A stretch of DNA of 64,000 nucleotides from Micromonospora sp. FIMYZ51 (GTDB lineage: Bacteria; Actinomycetota; Actinomycetes; Mycobacteriales; Micromonosporaceae), in the NCBI RefSeq assembly GCF_038246755.1, contig NZ_CP134706.1:4650001-4714000 (forward strand), given 5' to 3'. The position numbers and the translations under genes were made by a program. Below, in pieces: positions 8,705 through 17,391 of the stretch. Within the stretch, counting starts at the first letter, position 1. Each line of letters starts with the position of its first letter. Under the pieces are notes generated by a model. That model was not told the origin of the DNA. It saw only the letters and a list, made by a program, of their open reading frames with translations, and searched no databases.

Positions 8705-9771
8705 TGGCGGGCATCGACGTGAGCGCGCTGCACAAGCGCTACCCGGACGGGACGGTCGCTGTCGAGCACGTGGACCTGTCCATCAAAGACGGCGAGCTGT
8801 TCGTGATGCTCGGCCCTTCGGGTTGTGGCAAGACGACCACGCTACGAGCCATCGCCGGTCTGGAGCGGCAGACGACAGGCGACATCCGCATCGGCGACAC
8901 GCTGGTGAACGACCTACCGCCGGCCGAGCGCGACATCGCCATGGTGTTCCAGTTCTACGCTCTCTACCCGCATCTGCGGACCCGCGACAACCTGGCGTTC
9001 CCACTGCGGGCCGAGGGACTGCCCAAGGCAGAGGTACGCGAGCGGGTCGACCAGGCCGCCCGGCTGATGCGGCTCGGTCCGCTGCTGGACCGGCGACCGC
9101 GCCAACTGTCCGGCGGAGAGCAGCAGCGCGTCGCGCTTGCTCGCGCCCTGGTGCGACGACCGCGCGCATTCCTCATGGACGAGCCGCTCACCAATCTGGA
9201 CGCGGAGCTGAGGGCGGACATGCGCACGGAGATCAAGCACCTCCAGGGAGAGCTGGGGACGACGATGGTCTACGTCACCCACGACCAGGTCGAGGCGATG
9301 TCGCTCGGTCACCGAATCGCCATCCTCAACAAGGGCCGCGTCGAGCAGATCGGCACGCCGCTGGAGGTCTACGACCGTCCGGCGAGTCTCTTCTGCGCCG
9401 CATTCATCGGCTCCCCGCCGATGAACCTGATCGAGGTGGAGGTGGCCGACGGGAAGCTGCGCAGTCGGGGCGGCCTGGTCCTCACGCCACCGCCCGGCCT
9501 GCCGCGCGACCGTTGCCTGGTCGCAGGTGTCCGGCCGGAGGCGCTGGAAGTCACCGCGCCAGGGACGCAGGGTTCGGTCCCGGCCCGGGTGGTCTCGGCG
9601 GAGTGGCTGGGCGACGAGATCATCTACGTGGTGGACCACGGCGGCCAGTGCGACGTCCGAGTTCGGATGCCACCGACGGTCCGTTTCGCCGCTGACGCAC
9701 CGGTCGGGCTACGACACACCGGCGGGACCCCGGCGGTCTACGACGTGCGCACGGAAGAGCTGGTGGCCTGA
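8704..9771 (+). CDS. ABC transporter ATPase 1 (UgpC/MalK type, canonical)
   Basis: This 355-residue ATPase has all catalytic motifs: Walker A GPSGCGKT at residues 37-44, Q-loop near 82, signature LSGGEQ at 135-140, Walker B with DEP at 159-161 and switch His193 in VTHDQ. A C-terminal OB-type (TOBE) regulatory domain follows from about residue 235. The ATG overlaps the preceding stop (TGATG). It is followed at once by a second, different ATPase, so the transporter probably uses a heterodimeric nucleotide-binding pair, as in the rhizobial glycerol importer GlpSTPQV. Confidence 0.92.
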   Translation: MAGIDVSALHKRYPDGTVAVEHVDLSIKDGELFVMLGPSGCGKTTTLRAIAGLERQTTGDIRIGDTLVNDLPPAERDIAMVFQFYALYPHLRTRDNLAFPLRAEGLPKAEVRERVDQAARLMRLGPLLDRRPRQLSGGEQQRVALARALVRRPRAFLMDEPLTNLDAELRADMRTEIKHLQGELGTTMVYVTHDQVEAMSLGHRIAILNKGRVEQIGTPLEVYDRPASLFCAAFIGSPPMNLIEVEVADGKLRSRGGLVLTPPPGLPRDRCLVAGVRPEALEVTAPGTQGSVPARVVSAEWLGDEIIYVVDHGGQCDVRVRMPPTVRFAADAPVGLRHTGGTPAVYDVRTEELVA

Positions 9772-10847
9772 TGGGAACCGTGGCAGTGCACGGGCTGTGC
9801 AAGTCCTTCGGCAAGGTCCAGGCCCTGGACGGGGTGACGCTTGACGTACCGGACGGCTCGTTCTTCGTCGTGCTCGGACCCTCCGGGGCAGGCAAGACGA
9901 CGACCCTGCGAGCGATCGCCGGCCTGGAGAAGCTCGACGCCGGGTCGGTGCATCTGGACGGCAGGGACGCGACCGGTGACGCTCCGGCCGCACGCGACCT
10001 GGCCATGGTCTTCCAGAACTACGCTCTCTACCCGCGACACACGGCGTACGAGAACATCGCTTCGCCGCTGCGGGCACGCCGCTGTTCTCCGAGCGAGATC
10101 GCCGCTGCCGTCGCACAGATGTCGAGCCTGCTGCACATCGAACGGCTGCTGCAACGTCGTCCCGCGCAGTTGTCGGGCGGTGAGATGCAGCGTGTCGCCC
10201 TGGCCCGGGCGCTGGTCCGTCGCCCACGCGCGTTCCTGATGGACGAGCCGCTGACGAACCTCGACCTCAAACTCCGCGTCGAGATGCGCACCGAGCTCAC
10301 CCGCATCCACCGCAGCCTCGGCGCGACCTTCATCTACGTGACAAACGACCAGGTCGAGGCCCTGTCCATGGCCGACCAGGTCGCGGTCCTCAAGGAGGGG
10401 ACTGTGCAACAGGTCGGAACGCCGACCGAGGTGTACGAGCGTCCCGCCAACAAGTGGGTCGCAGGATTCGTCGGGAGCCCTCCGATCAGCCTGCTCGCCT
10501 GCCACGCCGAGGGAGATCGTCTGGTCGGTGCCGAAGGCTGGACGCTGCCACGGCCTCGCTGGACCACGGCTGAGGACGGTCGTGCGCTGCTGCTGGGCCT
10601 ACGGGCGGAGGACCTCTCCGTCGAGCAACGGGGGGACGCGTCGTTGTCGGGCGAGCTCTACGGGATCGAACCGCTCGGTGACCGAACTGTGGTCGACGTC
10701 CGGGTGGGGACGACGATCCTCAAGGTCAAGGCACGACCCACCGTCACCGGTACGCCGGGCCAGCGGCTGCGTGTGACGGTCGACCTGGACCGTGCGCACC
10801 TGTTCGATGCGGGCACCGGGCTGTCGCTGTCTGAGGCTGGGCGGTAG
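9771..10847 (+). CDS. ABC transporter ATPase 2 with Asn in place of the switch histidine
   Basis: This 358-residue ATPase has Walker A GPSGAGKT at 36-43, signature LSGGEM at 134-139, Walker B with DEP and a C-terminal TOBE domain. The H-loop reads VTNDQ rather than VTHDQ (codon AAC at about 10344), so residue 192 is Asn where ATP hydrolysis normally needs His. This suggests an asymmetric dimer with ATPase 1 in which one of the two ATP sites is impaired. The start codon overlaps the stop of ATPase 1. Function of the substitution is inference; the sequence is unambiguous. Confidence 0.9.
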   Translation: MGTVAVHGLCKSFGKVQALDGVTLDVPDGSFFVVLGPSGAGKTTTLRAIAGLEKLDAGSVHLDGRDATGDAPAARDLAMVFQNYALYPRHTAYENIASPLRARRCSPSEIAAAVAQMSSLLHIERLLQRRPAQLSGGEMQRVALARALVRRPRAFLMDEPLTNLDLKLRVEMRTELTRIHRSLGATFIYVTNDQVEALSMADQVAVLKEGTVQQVGTPTEVYERPANKWVAGFVGSPPISLLACHAEGDRLVGAEGWTLPRPRWTTAEDGRALLLGLRAEDLSVEQRGDASLSGELYGIEPLGDRTVVDVRVGTTILKVKARPTVTGTPGQRLRVTVDLDRAHLFDAGTGLSLSEAGR

Positions 10848-10868
10848 AAGATCACAGGAGGCGACGCG

Positions 10869-12329
10869 ATGAGTGACCCGATGAACGTCCTGGCCCCCGA
10901 GCACCGGCGACTCCGGATCGGCGACGCCTGGCGCGACGCCGCAAGCGGAGCCACCTTTGCCGTCGAGGACCCGGCCACCGGCAAGACCATCGCCGAGGTG
11001 GCGGACGCCGACGTCGTTGACGGGCTCGCCGCTCTGGACGTGGCGAGCACGGCAGCGGCGGAGTGGGCGGCGACCCCGCCGCGGAAACGGTCAGAGTTGC
11101 TGACCGCGACGTACCGGGCACTTACCGCCCGATCCGAGGAGGTCGCCCGGCTGATCACACTCGAGATGGGCAAGCCGCTCCCCGAGGCGCGGGCAGAGGT
11201 GGCCTACGGCGCCGAGTTCTTCCGTTGGTTCGCCGAGGAGGCGGTACGCGTCGAGGGGCGCTACAGCACCGCTCCCGCAGGTGGGTATCGCATCCTCACC
11301 GTGCCGAAGCCGGTCGGCCCGTGCGTCCTCGTGACGCCCTGGAACTTTCCGTTGGCCATGGGTGCCCGCAAGATCGCTCCTGCGCTGGCTGCGGGCTGCC
11401 CGACGATCACCAAGCCAGCCGCTCAGACGCCACTCACCATGCTGTTCCTGGCCCGCATCATGGAGGAGGTGGGCGTACCGCCGGGGGTCGTCAACGTGGT
11501 GACCACCAAACGGGCGGGCAAGGTGGTCTCGGCACTGCTGGCCGACGGTCGAACCCGCAAGCTTTCGTTCACCGGGTCGACCGAGGTCGGCCGCGTGCTG
11601 CTCCGACAGGCTGCGGACAACGTGCTGCGCACCTCCATGGAACTGGGCGGCAACGCTGCCTTGATCGTGTGTGCCGACGCTGACCTGGACGTCGCGGTCG
11701 ACGGTGCCATGGTGGCCAAGATGCGCAACATCGGGCAGTCCTGCGTCGCGGCAAACCGGATCTACGTCGAGGAACCGGTACGCGAGGAGTTCACCGCCCG
11801 CTTCGCCGAGCGGATGGGCGCGCTTTCGGTGGGCCCTGGTCTCGACGACGGCGTGGACGTCGGGGCGTTGATCGACGAGGTCTCGGTCACCAAGCTCGAC
11901 GAGCTGGTTGCCGACGCGGTCGATCGCGGCGCCCGGGTCCTGGTCGGCGGCGCGCGTCCGGATGGGCCGGGCCACTTCTACCCGCCTACCGTCCTCGTCG
12001 ACGTGCCCGACGATGCGCGGATGCTGGCGGCTGAAATCTTCGGCCCGGTGGCGCCGATCATCTCGTTCACCTCCGACGACGAGGTGCTGGCGAAGGCAAA
12101 CGACACCGAGTACGGCCTGGTCGGCTACGTCTTCACCCGTGATTTGCAGCGGGCGCTGCGGTTCACCGAGGGGCTGGATGCGGGAATGGTCGGCATCAAC
12201 CGTGGGCTGATATCGGACCCGTCAGCTCCGTTCGGAGGCGTGAAGCAGTCCGGGATCGGCAGGGAGGGGTCGCACGAGGGCATCCTTGAGTACCTCGACC
12301 TCACCTACGCAGCGATCGACCTATCGTGA
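10869..12329 (+). CDS. NAD(P)-dependent aldehyde dehydrogenase, succinate-semialdehyde dehydrogenase-like
   Basis: This 486-residue aldehyde dehydrogenase has a perfect AGGAGG ribosome-binding site before its ATG. Motifs include TPWNFP at 156-161, the Rossmann loop FTGSTEVG at 234-241, general base Glu258 in MELGGN and nucleophile Cys292 in NIGQSCVAANR. The C-terminal PFGGVKQSGIGREGSHEG and following EYLDL segment are characteristic of the GabD branch, which oxidises succinate semialdehyde to succinate. It lies 21 nt after the transporter ATPases and before an iron-type alcohol dehydrogenase, so the two probably oxidise an imported alcohol or hydroxy acid stepwise. The exact aldehyde is inferred. 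Confidence 0.9.
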   Translation: MSDPMNVLAPEHRRLRIGDAWRDAASGATFAVEDPATGKTIAEVADADVVDGLAALDVASTAAAEWAATPPRKRSELLTATYRALTARSEEVARLITLEMGKPLPEARAEVAYGAEFFRWFAEEAVRVEGRYSTAPAGGYRILTVPKPVGPCVLVTPWNFPLAMGARKIAPALAAGCPTITKPAAQTPLTMLFLARIMEEVGVPPGVVNVVTTKRAGKVVSALLADGRTRKLSFTGSTEVGRVLLRQAADNVLRTSMELGGNAALIVCADADLDVAVDGAMVAKMRNIGQSCVAANRIYVEEPVREEFTARFAERMGALSVGPGLDDGVDVGALIDEVSVTKLDELVADAVDRGARVLVGGARPDGPGHFYPPTVLVDVPDDARMLAAEIFGPVAPIISFTSDDEVLAKANDTEYGLVGYVFTRDLQRALRFTEGLDAGMVGINRGLISDPSAPFGGVKQSGIGREGSHEGILEYLDLTYAAIDLS

Positions 12330-12463
12330 CCGGCCTGCTGCTCGGGGCCCGGCGCACGCCTGCGCCACCCGGGCGGCCAACCTCGCCGACGCCGTCCCGG
12401 TCTCGCAGGTGACCTGGACGTCCGCCACGCAAATCGCCGCCGACGTTCCGGAGAGGCCCTGAC

Positions 12464-13681
12464 ATGCTTGAGACCGTCCGCGGACCACGCCAGCTGATAG
12501 TGGGCGAAGGGGTCGCGCAGAACATCCCACGAGTGGTGGCCGAGAGCGGCTCGCGAGTGCTCATCGTGACCGACCAACTGCTGCTGAGGCAGCCGGGCGT
12601 GGCCGAGATCGTGGCCGCCGTACGCGAGAAGGTCGAGGTCGTCGCGGTGTTCTCCGACGCGACTGCCGACGTGCCACTCACCGATGTCACCCTGGCCGTC
12701 TCGGTCGCCGCCGAGGTGGACGCCGACGTGATCCTCGCCATCGGGGGTGGCACGGTGATCGACCTCGCCAAAATCGTCGGCGTCATCCGGCGCCACGGCG
12801 GGACTCCGCGCGACTTCTACGGCGAGTCGAAGGTGCCAGGGCCGACGCTTCCTCTCGTCGCGGTCCCGACGACCTCTGGCACCGGCTCCGAACTCACCCC
12901 CGTCTCGGTGTTGACCGACCCGGACCGAGAGCTGAAGGTGGGGGTTTCCAGCGTCCACATCGTGCCCGACTTCGCCATCGTCGATCCCGAACTCACCTAC
13001 ACCTGCCCGGCGACCGTCACCGCCCACTCCGGCATCGACGCGTTCTGTCACGCGGTGGAGAGCTACACCGCGCGACCCCGGGCCCACGGACCGCGCGACC
13101 CGGTGGAGCAGGTGTTCCTCGGCCGCAACCCGATCACCGACCACTACGCGCTGCGGGCCGCCGAGCGGATCGCCCGCAGCTTGCGTCGTGCGGTCATGGA
13201 CGGCGGCGACACGGCGGCACGCGCGGACATGTCCTACGGGTCCGTGCTGGCCGGGCTCGCCTTCTCCCACGCGGGCAACGCGGCCCCGCACGCTCTCCAG
13301 TACCCCATCGGCGCAGCCACCCACACGCCGCACGGCCTGGGCGTCGGGCTGCTACTGCCCTACGCGCTGGACGCGGCCAGGGATGCCATCGGCGACCGGT
13401 TGGCCACCCTCGCCGGGGTGTGCGGGCTCGACGTGACCGACGCCTCGGATGCCGAGGCCACAGATACCTTCCTCACCTGGCTCGACGGGCTCCTTGCCGA
13501 CATCGGCATCCCTGCCACCTTGGCAGACATCGGGGTGGCACGCGCCGACCTTCCGCGCTTCGCGGAGTTGGCCAGTGGCGTCACGCGCTTGATCCAGAAC
13601 CATCCAGGCCCGACCGACACCGCCAGCCTGACCGCGATCCTCGAAGCGGCCTGGAGCGGGGAGCGGTCGCGACGGTCCTGA
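12464..13681 (+). CDS. iron-containing alcohol dehydrogenase, hydroxyacid-oxoacid transhydrogenase-like
   Basis: This 405-residue group III alcohol dehydrogenase has cofactor loop GGGTVID at 94-100 and TTSGTGSE at 136-143. Metal ligands are Asp192, His196, His276 and His290. Two features point to the HOT (ADHFE1) branch, which oxidises 4-hydroxybutyrate to succinate semialdehyde. One is the long insert VESYTARPR...NPITDHYAL. The other is HALQYPIG, where Tyr280 replaces the usual second His, as in HOT. A GGAGAGG ribosome-binding site precedes the ATG. Coupled with the GabD-like enzyme it forms a two-step route to succinate. Substrate assignment is inference from family resemblance. Confidence 0.88.
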   Translation: MLETVRGPRQLIVGEGVAQNIPRVVAESGSRVLIVTDQLLLRQPGVAEIVAAVREKVEVVAVFSDATADVPLTDVTLAVSVAAEVDADVILAIGGGTVIDLAKIVGVIRRHGGTPRDFYGESKVPGPTLPLVAVPTTSGTGSELTPVSVLTDPDRELKVGVSSVHIVPDFAIVDPELTYTCPATVTAHSGIDAFCHAVESYTARPRAHGPRDPVEQVFLGRNPITDHYALRAAERIARSLRRAVMDGGDTAARADMSYGSVLAGLAFSHAGNAAPHALQYPIGAATHTPHGLGVGLLLPYALDAARDAIGDRLATLAGVCGLDVTDASDAEATDTFLTWLDGLLADIGIPATLADIGVARADLPRFAELASGVTRLIQNHPGPTDTASLTAILEAAWSGERSRRS

Positions 13682-13776
13682 CACCGAGCAGCGACCGGGA
13701 CCGGACGCCGTGCCCGCTCATGCCGCCACCCCTTGGCCACGTACCGCCGGGAAGAACGGCCGCCGACTGGCAGCGG

Positions 13777-14805
13777 TCAATACTTCCGCGACGGCTCCGC
13801 CGGCCCGGCGCCCGGCACGCTCGCGGGCAGCGCCGGTTGCCGGGCCTCCAGCGCCCGGCTGACGCCCAGGCCGACGAGGACCGCCAGCGCGAAGACGACC
13901 GCCGACAGCCACCGGGGGCCATCCGCGACGAGGATGGTCATCTGCACCAGGCTCAGCAGGACGACCCCCAGCACGGTGCCCGCGAAGCCGCCCCGCCCGC
14001 CGGCCACGCTCACGCCGCCGAGCAGGACGGCGCCGGCCACGAACGCCAGCTGGCCGATGTCGACCGATAGGGTTGTGGCGCCGATCCGGCCAGCGAGCAG
14101 GATTCCGGCTGCGCCCGCGATCAGGCTGGAGCCGCCCAGGCCGATGACCGCGCCCAGCAGCCGTGCGCCGAACGGCGACGGCGGCTCCCCGGCGACGACC
14201 CGGTTGCCGTTCAGCGCCCGCCGCACCGCCGGGATCGACCACACCACCGCGCCGCCGATCGACAGCAGGAGAAACAGCACCAGCCACCCCGCCGCCGCAC
14301 CGTCGGACCGGATCCAACCTTCCCTCGCGAGCCGCTGCGGACCGCCGCTGCCGGTGGCGGCGAGCAGGATGCCCTGCGTCAGCGCCAGCCCGCCCAGCGA
14401 CACCGCCCACCCGGGCGCCTGCAGCAGCCCGGCGACGAGGCCCATCCCGAGACCGATGAACCCCGCGGCGGCGATCGCGGCGACCGCCGCGACGAGGACC
14501 GGTACGCCAGCGTCGAGCACCTCCGCGTACGTCAGGCCAGCGAGGGCCGCGACAGCGACGACCGCGAGGTTTGGCGTGGCAGTGCGCAGCGACAGCGCGA
14601 AAGCGGTCGCCAGCAGGCCGGCGGAGGCGATGTTGAACACCAGCGGCGACAGCCGCGACTCCTCCTGGGAGTACCACACCACCGCGGCGACCACGGTCAG
14701 CGCCAGCAGCACCGCCTCCCAGAACAGGTGCGGCCGAAGAAAGCCACCGGAACGGGACGTGACCGGTCCGGCAGGTGCCGACGGTTGTGCAGGCGTGAAA
14801 ACCAC
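13777..14805 (-). CDS. ABC transporter permease, RbsC-like
   Basis: This is a hydrophobic protein of about 342 residues with some nine to ten membrane segments and the glycine-rich LLAGRIGATT / AVLLGGVSVAGGRGGFAGTVLGVVLLSLVQ region diagnostic of ribose-type (BPD_transp_2) permeases. An ATG at 14820 is also in frame, but GGGAGG lies just inside it and only 7 nt before a GTG at 14805, so the GTG is preferred. No ATPase or binding protein stands beside it, and a 195-nt gap separates it from the metallophore-type operon upstream. It may be an orphan or may borrow partners encoded elsewhere. Confidence 0.75.
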   Translation of the reverse strand: MVFTPAQPSAPAGPVTSRSGGFLRPHLFWEAVLLALTVVAAVVWYSQEESRLSPLVFNIASAGLLATAFALSLRTATPNLAVVAVAALAGLTYAEVLDAGVPVLVAAVAAIAAAGFIGLGMGLVAGLLQAPGWAVSLGGLALTQGILLAATGSGGPQRLAREGWIRSDGAAAGWLVLFLLLSIGGAVVWSIPAVRRALNGNRVVAGEPPSPFGARLLGAVIGLGGSSLIAGAAGILLAGRIGATTLSVDIGQLAFVAGAVLLGGVSVAGGRGGFAGTVLGVVLLSLVQMTILVADGPRWLSAVVFALAVLVGLGVSRALEARQPALPASVPGAGPAEPSRKY

Positions 14806-15000
14806 AGCGATTCCTCCCATGTGCGGACGCTGACACTAACCCGCACGTCACCGCGGTAGCACGAGCCCGGATACCTAGGACGGGCCGGGGTCGAGTGCTC
14901 AGCCTGCCAGATCTCGACGAGGACGCCCGCGAGGGAGGTGGTGGCGTCCGCGGCCGGTAAGGTCGGCGGTGGCGCACCGGGTGGGGGTTCAGCGCGGCGG

Positions 15001-17391
15001 TCATCGGTCTGACGGTGCTACGGCGGTTGCCGGGTCGGTGTGGAGAAGCGCGCGGGTCAGCGGGTGGTGTGCGTGGGTGAGCAGGGCGTCGGCGGGGCCG
15101 CGGTCGACGGCGGCTCCGTGGTCGAGAACGACGATGTGGTCGGCGAGGTGAGCCACCACGTCGCGGTCGTGGCTGATCACGACGACGGCCAGTTGGAGGC
15201 TGCGCCGCAGCTCGTCGAGGAGCGTAAGGATGCCGTGCTTGGTGACGCTGTCGAGCCCGGCGGTCGTCTCGTCGCAGATGAGGACGCGGGGTTCGCTGGC
15301 GAGAGCGCGGGCGAGCGCTGCGCGGTGCAGTTCGCCGCCAGAGAGCCGGTCGGGACGCTGGGTCACGGTGTGTTCGGCGAGGCCTACCCGTTCGAGCAGG
15401 CGTAGGGCGGTGCGGCGGGCCTGCTCCGATGTGGCGTTCCGCAGGCGGTGCGCGGGGCTGGCGGTCTGGTCGAGGACTGGCCGGTACGGGTCGAAGCTGG
15501 CGCGTGCGTCTTGGAACACGTACTGGATGGCGCCGAGTTCGTGCCGCTGGCGCCGGTCAAGGTGAGCGGCGAGGTGGTGCCCACCGAGGGTCACGTGGCC
15601 GGTGCGGGCGGGGTGCAGGCCGGCGATGCAGCGGGCGAGGGTTGTCTTGCCGCTTCCGGATCGTCCGACCACGGCCAGGCACTGGCCGGCGGGGACGGCC
15701 AGGCTGACGTCGCGGAGCACGTCGCGCTGCCGACCGCCGTCGCGGTGGGTCGCGCTCAGGCCGGTGACCTCTAGCAGCGGCCTGTCCTCGCGGACCGCCG
15801 CCATCGGCCGGGTCGGTGGCGCGGCGAGCAGCTCCCGAGTGTCCCGGTGTCGTGGCATGGCTAGCACCTCGGCCGCCGGGCCGTATTCGATGGCGGCACC
15901 CCGGTGCAGCACGAGGATCTGGTCGGCGACGGCTCGTACGAGGTGCAGGTCGTGGCTGAGCAGGATGACGGCGATGCCCTCGCGGGCGAGTTTCGTCAGT
16001 TCTCGGGCGACGTCGTTGCGGGTGAGCGCGTCCTGTCCGGTGGTGGGTTCGTCGGCGATGAGCAGGACGGCCTGGGCCAGCAGGGCGTGGGCAATGACGA
16101 GGCGTTGTTGCTGGCCGCCGGAGAGCTGGTGGGGGAAGCGGCGCAGGAACCGGCGGTCGGCGGGCAGGCTGACGCGTTCGAGCACGGCCGCCACGGTGCG
16201 CTTGTGGGTGCTGCGGCTGTCGCCGGGTGCCTGGTGCCGGGCGATCTCGTGGAGCATGGCACCGATGCGGCGTACGGGGTTGAGCGCAGCGACGGGTTGC
16301 TGGGGCACGTAACCGACGGTGCCGGGCTTGGGCGGGGTGGCGCTGGTGACGGGCCGGCCGGCCAGGGTGATGGCGCCGGTGAGGCTGACGCCAGGTGTGA
16401 CCTCGCCGAGCAGCGCCCGGGCGGTGGTGGTCTTGCCGCTGCCCGAGGCGCCGATGACGGCGAGGATTCTGCCGGCGGGCAGGCTGAAGGAGACGCCGTC
16501 GACCAACACCCGGTCGGCGGTCGTGGCGGCGAGGTCCTGCACCTGGAGGAGAGGCTCGGTCGCTTGCGGGCGATCTCCGGTCGTGGCTGGCTCGGGCGGT
16601 GGTGATGGGCTGGGGTTGCTATAGGTGATCAGCATCCGGTCGGTGGCCAGGTTGAGACCGACGGCCAGGGAGATGATGAGCGCGGCCGGCACGGCGACGG
16701 CCCAGGGCTGTAGGAACAGGCCAGCGCGATTGCGGTCCACCATGACGGCCCAGTCCGCAGCATCGGGTGCGACGCCGATGCCCAGGAAGCTCGCGGTGGC
16801 CACCAGATACATGGCGCCGATGAACCGGACTCCGGCATCGGCGAGCAGGATCCGGCGGATGCCGGTGCCGACGTAGCCGGGGCCGCGCCGCCACCAGGTC
16901 TCGCGGTACAGGCGCATCGCCTCCATGGCTGGCCCGTGGGCCAGCGGCAGCGCGGCGGCGCGGGTGATCCGGGCGATCTCCGGCAGTCCGATCAGCGCGA
17001 CGATCCCGACGAGGGTGAGCTGCCCGGGCGGCGCGGTGGCGGCCAGCAGGATCAGCAGCAACAGCGACGGCACGGCCAGAGTCAGGTCGAGCGGGCGCAT
17101 GAGCAGTTCATCGACCCATCGGCGGCGGGTGGCGGCGGCCACCAGGCCGACCGGCACACCGACGAGGTACGCCAGCAGCGTCGCGCATACGGCGACCACG
17201 ACGACGGACCGGCCGCCGAGGAGGACCTGTTGTCCGACGTCGCGGCCGACGAAGTCGGTGCCCAGCACACCGTCGCCGGAGAAGGGGAACGTGCGGTCGC
17301 CCGGCTCGCCTGCCAGCAGCGGGCCGAACACGGCCAGCGCGAGCGGCACCGCGAGCAGCACCGCCCCGGTCAGGATACGCAGCCGCCTCAT
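15001..17391 (-). CDS. fused permease-ATPase-ATPase of a peptide/nickel-type ABC importer
   Basis: This 796-residue protein joins three normally separate subunits. Residues 1 to about 270 are a DppC/NikC-type permease. Residues of about 290-530 are an ATPase domain (GASGSGKTT, LSGGQQQR, ADEPTTGQD, SHD). Residues of about 545-796 are a second ATPase domain (GRSGSGKTT, LSGGELHR, CDETTAGLD, SHD). In the second domain Walker B reads CDETTAG rather than DEPT, still with the catalytic Glu. The ATG at 17391 overlaps the stop of the DppB-type gene as ATGA; the upstream extension of the open frame is not needed. It is the last gene of the nine-gene operon and completes the importer with the preceding permease and binding protein. 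Confidence 0.9.
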   Translation of the reverse strand: MRRLRILTGAVLLAVPLALAVFGPLLAGEPGDRTFPFSGDGVLGTDFVGRDVGQQVLLGGRSVVVVAVCATLLAYLVGVPVGLVAAATRRRWVDELLMRPLDLTLAVPSLLLLILLAATAPPGQLTLVGIVALIGLPEIARITRAAALPLAHGPAMEAMRLYRETWWRRGPGYVGTGIRRILLADAGVRFIGAMYLVATASFLGIGVAPDAADWAVMVDRNRAGLFLQPWAVAVPAALIISLAVGLNLATDRMLITYSNPSPSPPPEPATTGDRPQATEPLLQVQDLAATTADRVLVDGVSFSLPAGRILAVIGASGSGKTTTARALLGEVTPGVSLTGAITLAGRPVTSATPPKPGTVGYVPQQPVAALNPVRRIGAMLHEIARHQAPGDSRSTHKRTVAAVLERVSLPADRRFLRRFPHQLSGGQQQRLVIAHALLAQAVLLIADEPTTGQDALTRNDVARELTKLAREGIAVILLSHDLHLVRAVADQILVLHRGAAIEYGPAAEVLAMPRHRDTRELLAAPPTRPMAAVREDRPLLEVTGLSATHRDGGRQRDVLRDVSLAVPAGQCLAVVGRSGSGKTTLARCIAGLHPARTGHVTLGGHHLAAHLDRRQRHELGAIQYVFQDARASFDPYRPVLDQTASPAHRLRNATSEQARRTALRLLERVGLAEHTVTQRPDRLSGGELHRAALARALASEPRVLICDETTAGLDSVTKHGILTLLDELRRSLQLAVVVISHDRDVVAHLADHIVVLDHGAAVDRGPADALLTHAHHPLTRALLHTDPATAVAPSDR

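Noticed and set aside
12330..12463. extra small gene between the aldehyde and alcohol dehydrogenases
   Set aside because: 134-nt gap with no start plus ribosome-binding site giving a family-like peptide; only the ribosome-binding site of the next gene is supported.
13718..15004. 428-codon open frame overlapping the RbsC-like permease
   Set aside because: Arg/Gly/Ala-rich shadow of the permease gene on the same strand in another frame.
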